In this document: piece after piece, positions 17,617 to 26,172 of the stretch
Layout: each line of letters begins with the position of its first letter
Numbering within the stretch: the stretch's first letter is position 1
DNA from: Geothrix paludis
GTDB lineage: Bacteria; Acidobacteriota; Holophagae; Holophagales; Holophagaceae
Direction of reading: 5' to 3'
Assembly: GCF_022808815.1 (NCBI RefSeq)
Contig: NZ_JAKZLC010000001.1
Location: forward strand, 558,001 to 622,000
DNA length: 64,000 nucleotides
Position numbers and translations under genes: made by a program
Notes under the pieces: model-generated
What the model saw: the letters and a program-made list of their open reading frames with translations, nothing else
Told to the model about the DNA's origin: nothing
Database searches by the model: none

Positions 17617-18359
17617 ACGGTACCAAGCCTAAGAGGGTCTACTTCTACGGCACCTGCCTCGTGGACCTGTTCTTCCCCGACGCGGGCATGGCCGGCATCC
17701 AGCTCCTGCGCCGGGCCGGTGTGGAGGTCGTCTTCCCCGACGGCCAGACCTGCTGTGGCCAGCCTGCCTTCAACTGCGGCTACTTCGAGGAGGCCCGGGA
17801 GGTGGCCCGCACCCAGGTGGCCCTCTTCCCCGAGGACCTGCCCGTCATCCTGCCCTCCGGCAGTTGCGCGGGCATGATGAAGGTCCACTACCCCGAGCTG
17901 TTCCACGGCCAGCCCGACGAGGCCAAGGTCCGCGCCTTCAGCGCCCGGGTCTACGAGCTGACCCAGTTCCTGGTGGACGTGCTGGACGTGAAGCTGCAGG
18001 ACCTGGGCGAGCCCGTGAAGGTCACCTGGCACAGCTCCTGTCATGCCGTGCGCGACCTGGGCCTGAAGGGCGAGCCCCAGGCCCTCATCGGCCAGCTCGC
18101 GAACGTGGAGCTGGCGCCCCTCGCCCGGGAATACGAGTGCTGCGGCTTCGGCGGCACCTTCTCCGTGCGCCATCCGGAAGTCTCCGGGGCCATGGTCGCG
18201 GACAAGATCGCCGATGCCACCGCCACCGGAGCCTCCGTCGTCCTATCCACGGACGGCGGCTGCCTGATGAACGTGAACGGCGCGCTGGAGGCCAAGAGCA
18301 GCAAGCTCAAGGTCCAGCACATCGCCGAATTCCTGTGGGAGCGCACCCGTGCACGCTGA
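17613..18359 (+). CDS. lutA: L-lactate utilisation Fe-S protein LutA/LldE
   Basis: 248 aa with a GTG start overlapping the dld stop; GGAGG at 17601. Two cysteine-rich CCG modules are seen: FYGTCLVDLFFPDAGMAG with QTCCGQPAFNCGY, and TWHSSCHAVRDLG with YECCGFGGTFSVRHPE. LutA, with LutB and LutC, forms a three-subunit non-flavin L-lactate oxidation complex in the cytoplasm. All expected Cys residues are present. It overlaps lutB by 11 nt. Confidence 0.95.
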   Translation: MNGTKPKRVYFYGTCLVDLFFPDAGMAGIQLLRRAGVEVVFPDGQTCCGQPAFNCGYFEEAREVARTQVALFPEDLPVILPSGSCAGMMKVHYPELFHGQPDEAKVRAFSARVYELTQFLVDVLDVKLQDLGEPVKVTWHSSCHAVRDLGLKGEPQALIGQLANVELAPLAREYECCGFGGTFSVRHPEVSGAMVADKIADATATGASVVLSTDGGCLMNVNGALEAKSSKLKVQHIAEFLWERTRAR

Positions 18360-19782
18360 GAACGAAATCCATTTCAGGGATGCCGCCGCCAAGGCCCTGC
18401 AGGACCCCCAGCTCCGGGCCAACTTCCGTCGCGCCATGGACGGCCTCATCACCAAGCGCAAGGCCCAGTTCCCCGACCCGCGGGACCTGCAGGACCTGCG
18501 CGACCTCAGCACGGCCATCCGCTCCCGCAGCCTCCTCTGTCTGCCGGAGCTGCTGGAGCAGCTGGAGGCCAGCTGCTCCAAGAACGGCATCAAGGTGCAC
18601 TGGGCCGAGACCTGCGAGCAGGCCAACGAGCTGATCCTCGGCCTGCTCCAGGCCCGCGGCGCCAAGACCATGGTCAAGGGCAAGAGCATGGTCTCCGAGG
18701 AGATGCACCTCAACGCATTCCTGGAGAAGCACGGCATCGAGGCGCTGGAGTCCGACCTGGGCGAGTACATCATCCAGCTCGACGGCGAAACGCCCAGCCA
18801 CATCATCATGCCGGCCATCCACAAGAACAAAGACCAGATCGCCCGGCAGTTCAGCCAGAAGATCAAAGACGCGAAGTACACCGAGGATGTGGACGAGCTC
18901 ACAGCCATGGCCCGGAAGGTGCTGCGCGAGAAGTTCCTGAACGCCGACGCCGGCCTCTCCGGCGTGAACTTCGCCGTGGCGGAGACGGGGACACTGTGCC
19001 TGGTGGAGAACGAGGGCAACGGCCGCATGAGCACCCACGTGCCCCCCATCCACATCGCCGTCATGGGCCTGGAGAAGGTGGTGGCGCGGCTCGAGGACGT
19101 GGCCCCGCTCTATTCGATCCTCACCCGGTCGGCCACGGGCCAGGCCGTGAGCACCTACTTCAACCTCATCACCGGCCCCCGCGGCGCGGAGGAGAAGGAC
19201 GGCCCCCAGGAAGTCCACCTGGTCATCCTGGACAACGGCCGGTCGCGGATCTACGCGGATCCCCAGCTGCGGGCCACGCTGCGCTGCATCCGCTGCGGCG
19301 CCTGCATGAACCACTGCCCCGTCTACACCCGCGTGGGCGGCCACGCCTACGAGGCCATCTACCCCGGTCCCATCGGCAAGATCCTCACACCACAGATGGA
19401 AGGCGTGGGCGTGCGCCACGACCTCATCCACGGCTCCAGCCTCTGCGGCGCCTGCGGCGAGGTCTGCCCGGTGGAGATCCCCATCCCCGAGATCCTGGTG
19501 CGCCTGCGCCGGGAAGCGACCCACGAGGACCTGGGCTCGAAGGTGGCTGGCAAGGGGACGGGTCGCACGGCCACCGAGGACTGGGCCTGGCGCCTGTGGG
19601 CCGGCGTGATCAAGCGCCCGGGTCTGTACCGGGTCGCCACCTGGTTCGCCACGCGCTTCGGGAAGGCCCTGCCCGCCAACGCGCCCCTGATCAGGAACTG
19701 GACCCAGTCCCGCACCAAACCCGTTCCGGCCCGCCGTTCGCTGAGCGAGCGCATGCGCGCCGAGGGAGTCCCCCATGAGTGA
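18349..19782 (+). CDS. lutB: L-lactate utilisation Fe-S protein LutB/LldF
   Basis: 477 aa, GTG start at 18349. An LUD-type N-terminal domain (about 60-290, with ETGTLCLVENEGNGRM) is followed by two 4Fe-4S motifs, CIRCGACMNHCPVYTRVGG and CGACGEVCPVEIPIPEI, then the C-terminal segment with ending EGVPHE. It is the electron-carrying subunit of the LutABC complex. It overlaps lutA and lutC, so the three are translationally coupled. Confidence 0.95.
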   Translation: MHAENEIHFRDAAAKALQDPQLRANFRRAMDGLITKRKAQFPDPRDLQDLRDLSTAIRSRSLLCLPELLEQLEASCSKNGIKVHWAETCEQANELILGLLQARGAKTMVKGKSMVSEEMHLNAFLEKHGIEALESDLGEYIIQLDGETPSHIIMPAIHKNKDQIARQFSQKIKDAKYTEDVDELTAMARKVLREKFLNADAGLSGVNFAVAETGTLCLVENEGNGRMSTHVPPIHIAVMGLEKVVARLEDVAPLYSILTRSATGQAVSTYFNLITGPRGAEEKDGPQEVHLVILDNGRSRIYADPQLRATLRCIRCGACMNHCPVYTRVGGHAYEAIYPGPIGKILTPQMEGVGVRHDLIHGSSLCGACGEVCPVEIPIPEILVRLRREATHEDLGSKVAGKGTGRTATEDWAWRLWAGVIKRPGLYRVATWFATRFGKALPANAPLIRNWTQSRTKPVPARRSLSERMRAEGVPHE

Positions 19783-20437
19783 TCCCCGCACCGCCATCCT
19801 CGGCCGCCTCCGCGCCTCCGGCGATTCAGGCCCCCTGCCCGACCTGGACACCGCCGTCCTCGAGCGCCGGCAGTGGCCCGCAGCCCAGCGCCCCGCCCAG
19901 CTCCGCAAGGGCATGGAAGCGGTCCATACGGAGTTCCTGGAAGCCACCCCCGCGGACTGGCCAGCCGTCGTCCGCGCCTTCTGCGAGCGCGAAGGTCTGA
20001 AGAACCTTCTATATGGCCCCGCCAGCGAGGCAGGCGCCGCCCTGGCCGCCGCCTGGCCCGTCGGCGGGCCGGCGCTGAAGCCCTACGACCGCCCCGTGGA
20101 GGCCTTCAAGGAGGAACTGTTCAACGGCGTGGATGCCGGCTTCACCGGCACCGTGGGCGGCGTGGCCGAAACAGGCGGCCTCCTGCTGATGCCCGGACCC
20201 GCGGAACCGCGGCTCATGTCCCTGGTGCCGCCCATCCACATCGCCCTGCTGCGCGCCTCCACCATCCACGACACCTTCTGGTCCGCCGTGAAGGCCTTGG
20301 GTTGGGGCCGGTCTCTGCCCCCCAACGCCCTGATGATCTCCGGTCCCAGCAAGACCGCCGACATCGAGCAGACCCTCGCCTACGGCGTCCACGGCCCCAA
20401 GCGCCTCATCGTGGTGCTCGTGGACGATCTGGCGTAG
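19775..20437 (+). CDS. lutC: Lactate utilisation protein LutC/LldG (LUD domain)
   Basis: 220 aa. A single LUD domain, with GVAETGGLLLMPGPAEPRL and LVPPIHIALLRASTIHD, followed by ISGPSKTADIEQTLAYGVHG, the usual C-terminal signature. Third subunit of the LutABC L-lactate oxidation system. It overlaps lutB by 8 nt. Its stop codon lies inside the -35 box of the promoter for the downstream tRNA-Met. Confidence 0.95.
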   Translation: MSDPRTAILGRLRASGDSGPLPDLDTAVLERRQWPAAQRPAQLRKGMEAVHTEFLEATPADWPAVVRAFCEREGLKNLLYGPASEAGAALAAAWPVGGPALKPYDRPVEAFKEELFNGVDAGFTGTVGGVAETGGLLLMPGPAEPRLMSLVPPIHIALLRASTIHDTFWSAVKALGWGRSLPPNALMISGPSKTADIEQTLAYGVHGPKRLIVVLVDDLA

Positions 20438-20463
20438 ACGCAAGCCCACCCTCGCGCTACACT
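20435..20463 (+). promoter_or_regulatory. Promoter of tRNA-Met
   Basis: TAGACG (20435-20440), a 17-bp spacer and TACACT (20458-20463); the tRNA begins 11 bp later. The TACACT/TGCTAC-type -10 recurs before the tRNA at 11910. Confidence 0.55.
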
Positions 20464-20473
20464 GCTCCTTCAT

Positions 20474-20550
20474 GGCTGGGTAGCTCAGGTGGTTAGAGCG
20501 AGGGTCTCATAATCCCTAGGTCGGCAGTTCGAGTCTGCCTCCAGCCACCA
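20474..20550 (+). tRNA. tRNA-Met (anticodon CAT, elongator type)
   Basis: 77 nt with acceptor GGCTGGG/TCCAGCC, anticodon loop TCTCATAAT, T-loop AGTTCGAGTCT, and an encoded CCA. It lacks the initiator-type unpaired 1-72 position and the three G-C pairs of the initiator anticodon stem, so elongator is preferred. Confidence 0.93.
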
Positions 20551-20552
20551 CC

Positions 20553-20584
20553 AAGAAGATCGGAGCCAGGGCTCCGATCTTCTT
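20553..20584 (+). terminator. Strong hairpin terminator after tRNA-Met
   Basis: AAGAAGATCGGAGC and GCTCCGATCTTCTT form a 14-bp perfect stem with a 4-nt loop, 3 bp after the tRNA CCA. The T-rich 3' arm can serve as the U-tract. Confidence 0.75.
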
Positions 20585-20796
20585 CTGTACGCCCGGCAGG
20601 GAAGCAGACTCGGGCTGCCGAGAAGCAGTGGTGGCCAGGTAGCCCATGGCGAGCAAGGCCCCAGTGGGGCCTGCGCAGCGTACATGGGCGTGGCCAGCCA
20701 CGCGCCAGTTCGAGCCTGCCCGATGGGTCGCCTCCACTCTTTCCCACAGGCGGATAATGGCCACGAAGGCTTCGCGCACTCATCCCGGAGGCCCCC

Positions 20797-21783
20797 ATGA
20801 AGACCCGAACCCTCGGCCACTCCAACCTGACCGTCTCCTCCCTCGGCCTCGGCTGCATGGGCATGAGCGAGTTCTACAAGGGCGCCACGGAGACGGAATC
20901 CGTGGCCACCATCCACCACGCTCTGGACTGCGGCCTCAACTTTCTCGACACCGCCGACATGTACGGCCCCTTCAAGAACGAGGAGTTGGTGAGCCGGGCC
21001 ATCAAGGATCGGCGGCAGCAGGTGGTGCTGGCCACCAAGTTCGGCAACGTGCGGGGCGAGGACGGCAGCTTCCGGGGCGTGAGCGGCCGGCCCGACTACG
21101 TCCGCGCCTGCTGCGACGCCTCCCTCAAGCGCCTGGGCGTGGACCACATCGACCTCTACTACCAGCACCGGGTGGACCGCACCGTGCCCATCGAGGAGAC
21201 CGTCGGGGCCATGGCCGACCTTGTGAAGGCCGGCAAGGTGCGGTTCCTCGGCCTGTCTGAGGCCGCCCCAGCCACCATCCGCCGCGCCCACGCTGTCCAT
21301 CCCATCACGGCCCTCCAGACGGAATACTCGCTCTGGAGCCGGGATCCCGAGGACGAGATCCTTCCCACGGTCCGCGACCTGGGCATCTCCTTCGTGGCCT
21401 ACAGCCCGCTGGGCCGGGGCTTCCTCACGGCCCGCTTCCGCACGCTGGAGGATCTTCCGGAAGGCGACTACCGCCGCAACGCACCACGATTCCAGGGTGA
21501 GAACTTCCAGAAGAACCTGGATCTGGTGGCGAAGATCGAGGGGCTCGCGCACCAGAAGGGTGTGAAGGCCTCGCAGCTGGCCCTGGCCTGGGTGCTGGCC
21601 CAGGGGAGGGACATCGTGCCCATCCCGGGCACCACCCGGCGCAGCCACCTGGATGAGAACCTGGCGGCCCTGGAGATCACCCTCTCGACCGCGGAACTGG
21701 CCCAGATCGAGGCGGTGGCGCCCAAGGGAGCGGCCGCCGGGCCGCGCTACCCGGAAGCCACCATGGCCCATGTGAACGGCTGA
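20797..21783 (+). CDS. Aldo/keto reductase
   Basis: 328 aa, a full-length AKR TIM barrel. The NADPH/active-site tetrad is visible: Asp and Tyr in [16 protein letters not shown], Lys in [10 protein letters not shown], and His in [11 protein letters not shown]. The C-terminal cofactor-binding stretch is [17 protein letters not shown]. It resembles the AKR13-type group (YghZ/AT5-like) reducing aldehydes or ketones; the substrate cannot be read from sequence. GGAGG precedes the ATG. It is monocistronic as far as can be seen. The 212 bp between the tRNA terminator and this gene hold only a short GGCCCCAGTGGGGCC hairpin. Confidence 0.92.
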   Translation: MKTRTLGHSNLTVSSLGLGCMGMSEFYKGATETESVATIHHALDCGLNFLDTADMYGPFKNEELVSRAIKDRRQQVVLATKFGNVRGEDGSFRGVSGRPDYVRACCDASLKRLGVDHIDLYYQHRVDRTVPIEETVGAMADLVKAGKVRFLGLSEAAPATIRRAHAVHPITALQTEYSLWSRDPEDEILPTVRDLGISFVAYSPLGRGFLTARFRTLEDLPEGDYRRNAPRFQGENFQKNLDLVAKIEGLAHQKGVKASQLALAWVLAQGRDIVPIPGTTRRSHLDENLAALEITLSTAELAQIEAVAPKGAAAGPRYPEATMAHVNG

Positions 21784-21863
21784 CCCCGGATCGCTTTCGG
21801 GAACCAAATGGGACTCAACCTCATCGTTGTGATGCGGGTCTGTTCCGTCAACCGGAGGGCACC

Positions 21864-22340
21864 ATGCCACGGGGCGCGTTGAAATCCTCACTGCTGCTCG
21901 TCGGGACCTTGGGCATGACCGAGGCCCCCGAGGAATCGACCTCCCTGCCCGCCGCGGTTTCGGTCCGGCCCGCCCCGCGGACGGATGGCATCGCTTCCGT
22001 GGTCCAGCAGTGGGCCACGGCTTGGCTCGAGGGGAACACGGAGGCGATGTTCGCCTGCCTTCATCCCTCGCTGGCCAAGCACATCCTGGGGATGGAGCCT
22101 GCCTCCAGCCGGGAGGCTCTCCAGCGGCTCATCGGTATCCAATCACTGCTCGGAAGGGCGGTCAGGGGCCATTTTTCTGAAGGCGACGTGAAGATCCTGG
22201 ACATCCAGGGCCGCAGCGGGAGTGCCCGGATGGAGCTGGGCCCGTGGACCGCCTTCATCCACCTGGCGGCCCATCATGAAGGCTGGGCCATCGCGAACGT
22301 GCTCTGGGAATGGCGGAGCGGGGCCGCGCCCAGACGCTGA
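21864..22340 (+). CDS. Hypothetical exported NTF2/lumazine-binding-like protein
   Basis: 158 aa, not recognised with certainty. Residues 43-155 (VVQQWATAWLEGNTEAMFAC ... WAIANVLWEWR) have the pattern of small cone-shaped NTF2-like / putative lumazine-binding domains: an N-terminal helix with a Trp, a central phenylalanine-rich strand (WTAFIHLAAHHEGWAIANVL). The N-terminus is weakly hydrophobic (SSLLLVGTLGMTEA) and could be a poor signal peptide. An AGGG site precedes the ATG. It ends 45 bp before the dinB ATG on the same strand and may be co-transcribed with it. Confidence 0.65.
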   Translation: MPRGALKSSLLLVGTLGMTEAPEESTSLPAAVSVRPAPRTDGIASVVQQWATAWLEGNTEAMFACLHPSLAKHILGMEPASSREALQRLIGIQSLLGRAVRGHFSEGDVKILDIQGRSGSARMELGPWTAFIHLAAHHEGWAIANVLWEWRSGAAPRR

Positions 22341-22385
22341 CGGGTCGTCTTGGTCAACAGAGCCGATCCCGCCACACTGGATCGC

Positions 22386-23552
22386 ATGGCTGAGACCCGG
22401 CTTCCCGTCGCCAGACGCATCGCCCACCTGGACATGGACGCCTTCTTCGCCTCGGTGGAGCTGCTGGAGCATCCTGAGCTGAGAGGCCTTCCCGTGGTGG
22501 TGGGTGGCAGGCGATCCGTGGCCGACGCGGAGGGTCGTTTCCCCAGGCTGAAGGAGTACGCGGGCCGGGGCGTGGTCACCACCGCCACCTACGAAGCCCG
22601 GGCCTTCGGAGTGCGAAGCGGCATGGGGCTCATGAAGGCGGCCGCGCTGGCGCCGGAGGCGATCCTCCTGCCCGCGCACTTCGAGGCCTATGCCCGGGCC
22701 TCGCGGGCCTTCAAGGCCGCCGTGGCGGAGGTGGCGCCCCTCATCGAGGACCGCGGGATCGATGAGATCTACATCGACCTCACGGAAGTTCCCGGCGACC
22801 CGCTCGAGCTGGCCCAGCGCCTCAAGGCGGCCGTCCGGCAGGCCACCAGCCTCACCTGCTCCATCGGGATCACGCCGAACAAGCTGCTGTCCAAGCTGGC
22901 CTCCGAATTCCAGAAGCCTGATGGCATCACCCTCCTCGGGTACGACGACATCCCCACGCGCATCTGGCCCCTGCCCTGCGCAGCTGTCAACGGCATCGGC
23001 CCCAAGGCCACCGCGAAGCTGGAGGGCCTCGGCATCCGCACCATCGGGGACCTCGCGAAGGCCGAACCCGCATGGTTGGTGGAGCACTTCGGGCGGAGCT
23101 ACGGGACCTGGCTCCACGAGGCCGCGAACGGCCGGGATGACCGCCCCCTGGTGATCCTGCGGGAGCCCAAGTCCATCAGCCGGGAGACCACCTTCGAGCG
23201 GGACCTCCATCCCAGGCTGGACCGCGAAGCGCTCTCCCGCATCCTGTGCGACCTCTGCGAGCGGCTCGCGGGGGATCTGGGCCGCAAGGGCTACCTGGCC
23301 CAGAACGTGGGCATCAAGCTGCGCTTCGAGGACTTCACGACCGTCACCCGCGATCACGCCTTGCCGCATCCCGTGGCCGATGCGGCCGCCCTGCTGGAAG
23401 CCGCCCGGGGCAATCTCCGGCGCGTGACCCTGGACCGCCGGCTGAGGCTGCTGGGCATCCGCGCCGGCGCGCTGGTCAAGCCTGGCCAGCCCCTCATTCC
23501 GGAACCGGACCGTCCGGCCACGCCGGGCCTGTTCGATGCGCTCGAGCCGTGA
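22386..23552 (+). CDS. dinB: DNA polymerase IV (Y-family)
   Basis: 388 aa from the ATG at 22386; an upstream in-frame TTG at 22350 would add 12 residues. Translesion polymerase. Catalytic acidic residues lie in AHLDMDAFFASVE and DEIYIDLT; the fingers region is TTATYEARAFGVRSGM; SIGITPNKLLSKLASEFQKP is the family hallmark. An HhH pair (VNGIGPKATAKLEGLGIRTI) and the little finger (about 255-365) follow. The C-terminal TPGLFDALEP could be a beta-clamp-binding QxxLF-like motif. A segment GRRSVADAEGRFPRLKEY before RGVVTTATYEAR is longer than in E. coli DinB. No LexA-type box was recognised upstream. Confidence 0.93.
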   Translation: MAETRLPVARRIAHLDMDAFFASVELLEHPELRGLPVVVGGRRSVADAEGRFPRLKEYAGRGVVTTATYEARAFGVRSGMGLMKAAALAPEAILLPAHFEAYARASRAFKAAVAEVAPLIEDRGIDEIYIDLTEVPGDPLELAQRLKAAVRQATSLTCSIGITPNKLLSKLASEFQKPDGITLLGYDDIPTRIWPLPCAAVNGIGPKATAKLEGLGIRTIGDLAKAEPAWLVEHFGRSYGTWLHEAANGRDDRPLVILREPKSISRETTFERDLHPRLDREALSRILCDLCERLAGDLGRKGYLAQNVGIKLRFEDFTTVTRDHALPHPVADAAALLEAARGNLRRVTLDRRLRLLGIRAGALVKPGQPLIPEPDRPATPGLFDALEP

Positions 23553-23559
23553 GACCCGC

Positions 23560-26106
23560 TTATCCCGCTGAGGGCCTGTCCCCCGCATGCCGTTTTGCCT
23601 GGCGGCGCTCCGGGTACAGGGCATCGGCGCAATCGGGGCAGATGCCGTGCGTGAAATCGGCGTCGGAGTGGGCGCTGATGTAATGTTCCAGCTGGTTCCA
23701 GTAGCCCGTGTCATCGCGGATCTTCTTGCAGCTCGCACAGATGGGAAGCAGTCCCGAGAGCTGCTTCACCTGGCCCAGCGCCGTGGACAAGTCGGCGTTC
23801 CGGGCCTGGAGCTCGATGGTCCGCTTGGCCACCAGGGCCTCCAGCTCGGCCTTGCCCCGGGCCAGGGAGGCCACGCGCAGGCGGAGGATGAGGACGCCGA
23901 GCCCCAGGAAAGCCAATCCTCCCAGCCCCATGGCCCACCAAGTGCGCCACCAGGGCGGCCGGACACGGAAGTCGACGCCCACGACGGGCCCGAAGGCCCC
24001 ATCCCCCTGGGCGGCCCGGACTTCGAAGCGATACTGGCCACCCGGCAGAGCGGGGTACCGAACGCGGGTGCCATCCACCTCCCGCCAGGCGTCCTCCAGC
24101 CCCTGGAGGCGCACCTGGAACCGGACCTGGGATTCATCGAGATAGGTGGGCGCCGCCACGCGGAAAGCCACCGTGGCCTCGCTCCGGGGGAATGGGGTGA
24201 GCCCGGCGAAGGGCGGCTCGGCCTGCCGGGCTCCATGGGTGATCTGGACGATGTGCGCCGTGGGCGGCACCACCGGCTGATCCGGCCCGACGTCGTAGCG
24301 CACCAGGCCGGCGGCGGTCCCCACCCAGATGCGCCCGCCTTCGGCCAGGAGGGCCTGGATGGCGCAATCCTCGCTGACCATGCCCTCCTGCCGGCCGATG
24401 TGCAGGGGCGGATCCACCCGGTCCAGTCCCTGGTCGGAGGTGGCCCAGGTCCGGCCCTGCGCATCCACCTCCACGGCGTAGAGGAGGTTGGAGTGGAGCC
24501 CCTGCCCCTTGACCCGCTGCTCCAGCACCGTCAAGCGCCCCTGGTCGATGCGGATCCGCGTGAGGCCCTGGGGCTCCTGGTAGTGCACCCAGGCGCTGCC
24601 GTCCGGAAGGAAGGCCAGGCCATAGAGCCCGAAGGGCTTCAACCCGTCGGCCTCGGTGAAGAGCTTCCAGGTTCCGGAGGGATCGCGGAGGTAGAGGCCC
24701 GCCGTGGAGGCGGCCCAAAGGCGGCCCTGGCCGTCCTCGCGGATGCGGAAGACCCCGAGCGGGGTGGTTCCACGCGGGGCGACTTCCTGGACGAGCCGTC
24801 GCGCCGCAGGATCCCAGCGGAGCACGCCCTGCCGGGCATGCCCCAGCCAGGTCCTTCCCTGGGAGTCGGTCATCACGGTGTTCACGGCGAATCCGAAATC
24901 GCCCAGAGGCGCGGTCTCCGCCTGGCGGCTGCCGGGATGGAGCCAGAGGGTGGGGCCGATGGTGCTGACCATCCAGAGGGTGCCTGCGCGGTCCATGGCC
25001 AGGCTCTTGATGCGGTGGCCCTCCGTGCCGGGGATCCGGGCCAGGCCCGCGGTCCCAACCCGCAAGGCCCCGTTGTCCGTGGCCGCCAGCAGGACACCCC
25101 GGACGTCCCGCGCGATGGACCAGACCACCTCGCCGGAGATCCCCGTTCCCAGGCTGTGGTTCCAGACCCGTCCCCCGCCCTGCAGCCGGGCCAGCGCCGT
25201 TCCGAGAATCCACAGCGTGCCCTCCCGATCGCGGAAGACGGTGCGGACCCACCGGAACGGCAGTCCTCCTGTGGCATCCAGCTGCGTGGTCTCCGTCCCC
25301 GACACGTGGAGGGCGCCGCCCTGGGTCGGCAGCCATACCGATCCGTCTGGATCGAGAAAAGGAATGCTGTTGGGAGAGAGGCTCGCCCCCAGGCGCCGGG
25401 ACTCGTCGGTGAACCAGAGGCCCTCGGGCGCCTTCATGGCCAGGGACCGGCCCGACCCTGCCCAGATGCGGCCCGCCCCGTCCTCCACCACCATGGCGAC
25501 GCCTGTGGCGGGGAGGCCGTGATCCGGCCCCCACTCGCGCTCCGACCCATCGGGCAGGAAGGCCTTGAGGCCGGCCTCTGTCCCCAGGTACACGGCGCCG
25601 CTGGGCCCGCCGCCGAGGGTGAAGACCCGTCCCTCCGGGCGCCCGGTCCGCTGGTGGAACCGGAGGCCTTCCTGTTCGACGAAGAGCCCCTGCCGGGTCA
25701 GGACCCAAAGGCGGCCGCCCTGTCCCAGAGCCAAGGCGTCCGCGACCGGGGGCTGGGCGGCCCCGTTGAGGGTGATGGTCTCGATGCGGCCTCCCCTGAT
25801 CCTCACGAGGCCCCGGAGCGTGGCCACCCAGACCCCGCCGCCCGAGGCGGGGAGCACCCGGTGGATGAAGCCGGAGGGCAGGCCGTCCTCCCGTCCCCAC
25901 CGGCGGCAGTGCCCCCCCTCGTAGCGGAGGAGAGCGCTCTCCGTCCCGACCCAGAGGAACCCGTCCGAATCCTGGGTCAGGCAGGTGATGGCGCCGGAGG
26001 GCAGGCCCTGGTCGGGGCCGAGCACCGCGAAGGGGAGGCGCCAGCCGTCCGCGGACAGGTGGAGCGCCCCCAGGGCCACCACCAGCAGGATCCGCAACCA
26101 CGCCAT
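23560..26106 (-). CDS. Two-component-type propeller sensor (Reg_prop, Y_Y_Y) with a Cys-rich C-terminal domain and no kinase
   Basis: 848 aa from the start at 26106, chosen because MAWLRILLVVALGALHLSAD is a signal peptide. About 620 residues form two beta-propellers built from repeats such as DGFLWVGTESALLRY and GRIWAGSGRSLA. A Y_Y_Y domain follows (about 650-720), then one TM helix (WWAMGLGGLAFLGLGVLILR) and a coiled coil (KAELEALVAKRTIELQARN). It ends with LLPICASCKKIRDDTGYWNQ and HGICPDCADALYPE, a two-CxxC module that often ends PAS/GGDEF/HK proteins in related bacteria. There is no histidine-kinase, GGDEF or HTH output domain, so how it signals is unclear. It converges with dinB, stops 7 bp apart. 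Confidence 0.85.
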   Translation of the reverse strand: MAWLRILLVVALGALHLSADGWRLPFAVLGPDQGLPSGAITCLTQDSDGFLWVGTESALLRYEGGHCRRWGREDGLPSGFIHRVLPASGGGVWVATLRGLVRIRGGRIETITLNGAAQPPVADALALGQGGRLWVLTRQGLFVEQEGLRFHQRTGRPEGRVFTLGGGPSGAVYLGTEAGLKAFLPDGSEREWGPDHGLPATGVAMVVEDGAGRIWAGSGRSLAMKAPEGLWFTDESRRLGASLSPNSIPFLDPDGSVWLPTQGGALHVSGTETTQLDATGGLPFRWVRTVFRDREGTLWILGTALARLQGGGRVWNHSLGTGISGEVVWSIARDVRGVLLAATDNGALRVGTAGLARIPGTEGHRIKSLAMDRAGTLWMVSTIGPTLWLHPGSRQAETAPLGDFGFAVNTVMTDSQGRTWLGHARQGVLRWDPAARRLVQEVAPRGTTPLGVFRIREDGQGRLWAASTAGLYLRDPSGTWKLFTEADGLKPFGLYGLAFLPDGSAWVHYQEPQGLTRIRIDQGRLTVLEQRVKGQGLHSNLLYAVEVDAQGRTWATSDQGLDRVDPPLHIGRQEGMVSEDCAIQALLAEGGRIWVGTAAGLVRYDVGPDQPVVPPTAHIVQITHGARQAEPPFAGLTPFPRSEATVAFRVAAPTYLDESQVRFQVRLQGLEDAWREVDGTRVRYPALPGGQYRFEVRAAQGDGAFGPVVGVDFRVRPPWWRTWWAMGLGGLAFLGLGVLILRLRVASLARGKAELEALVAKRTIELQARNADLSTALGQVKQLSGLLPICASCKKIRDDTGYWNQLEHYISAHSDADFTHGICPDCADALYPERRQAKRHAGDRPSAG

Positions 26107-26172
26107 GTCCACTCCCATTGCCATCCGACTGAACGGCATCCTCCACTCCGGACCTGATTCCAGGATTCAGGC

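Noticed and set aside
20585..20796. Possible degenerate tRNA relic between tRNA-Met and the aldo/keto reductase gene
   Set aside because: Short similarities (CAGTTCGAGCCTG, CCAGGTAGCCCATGG) to the upstream tRNA occur, but no cloverleaf or acceptor pairing could be built.
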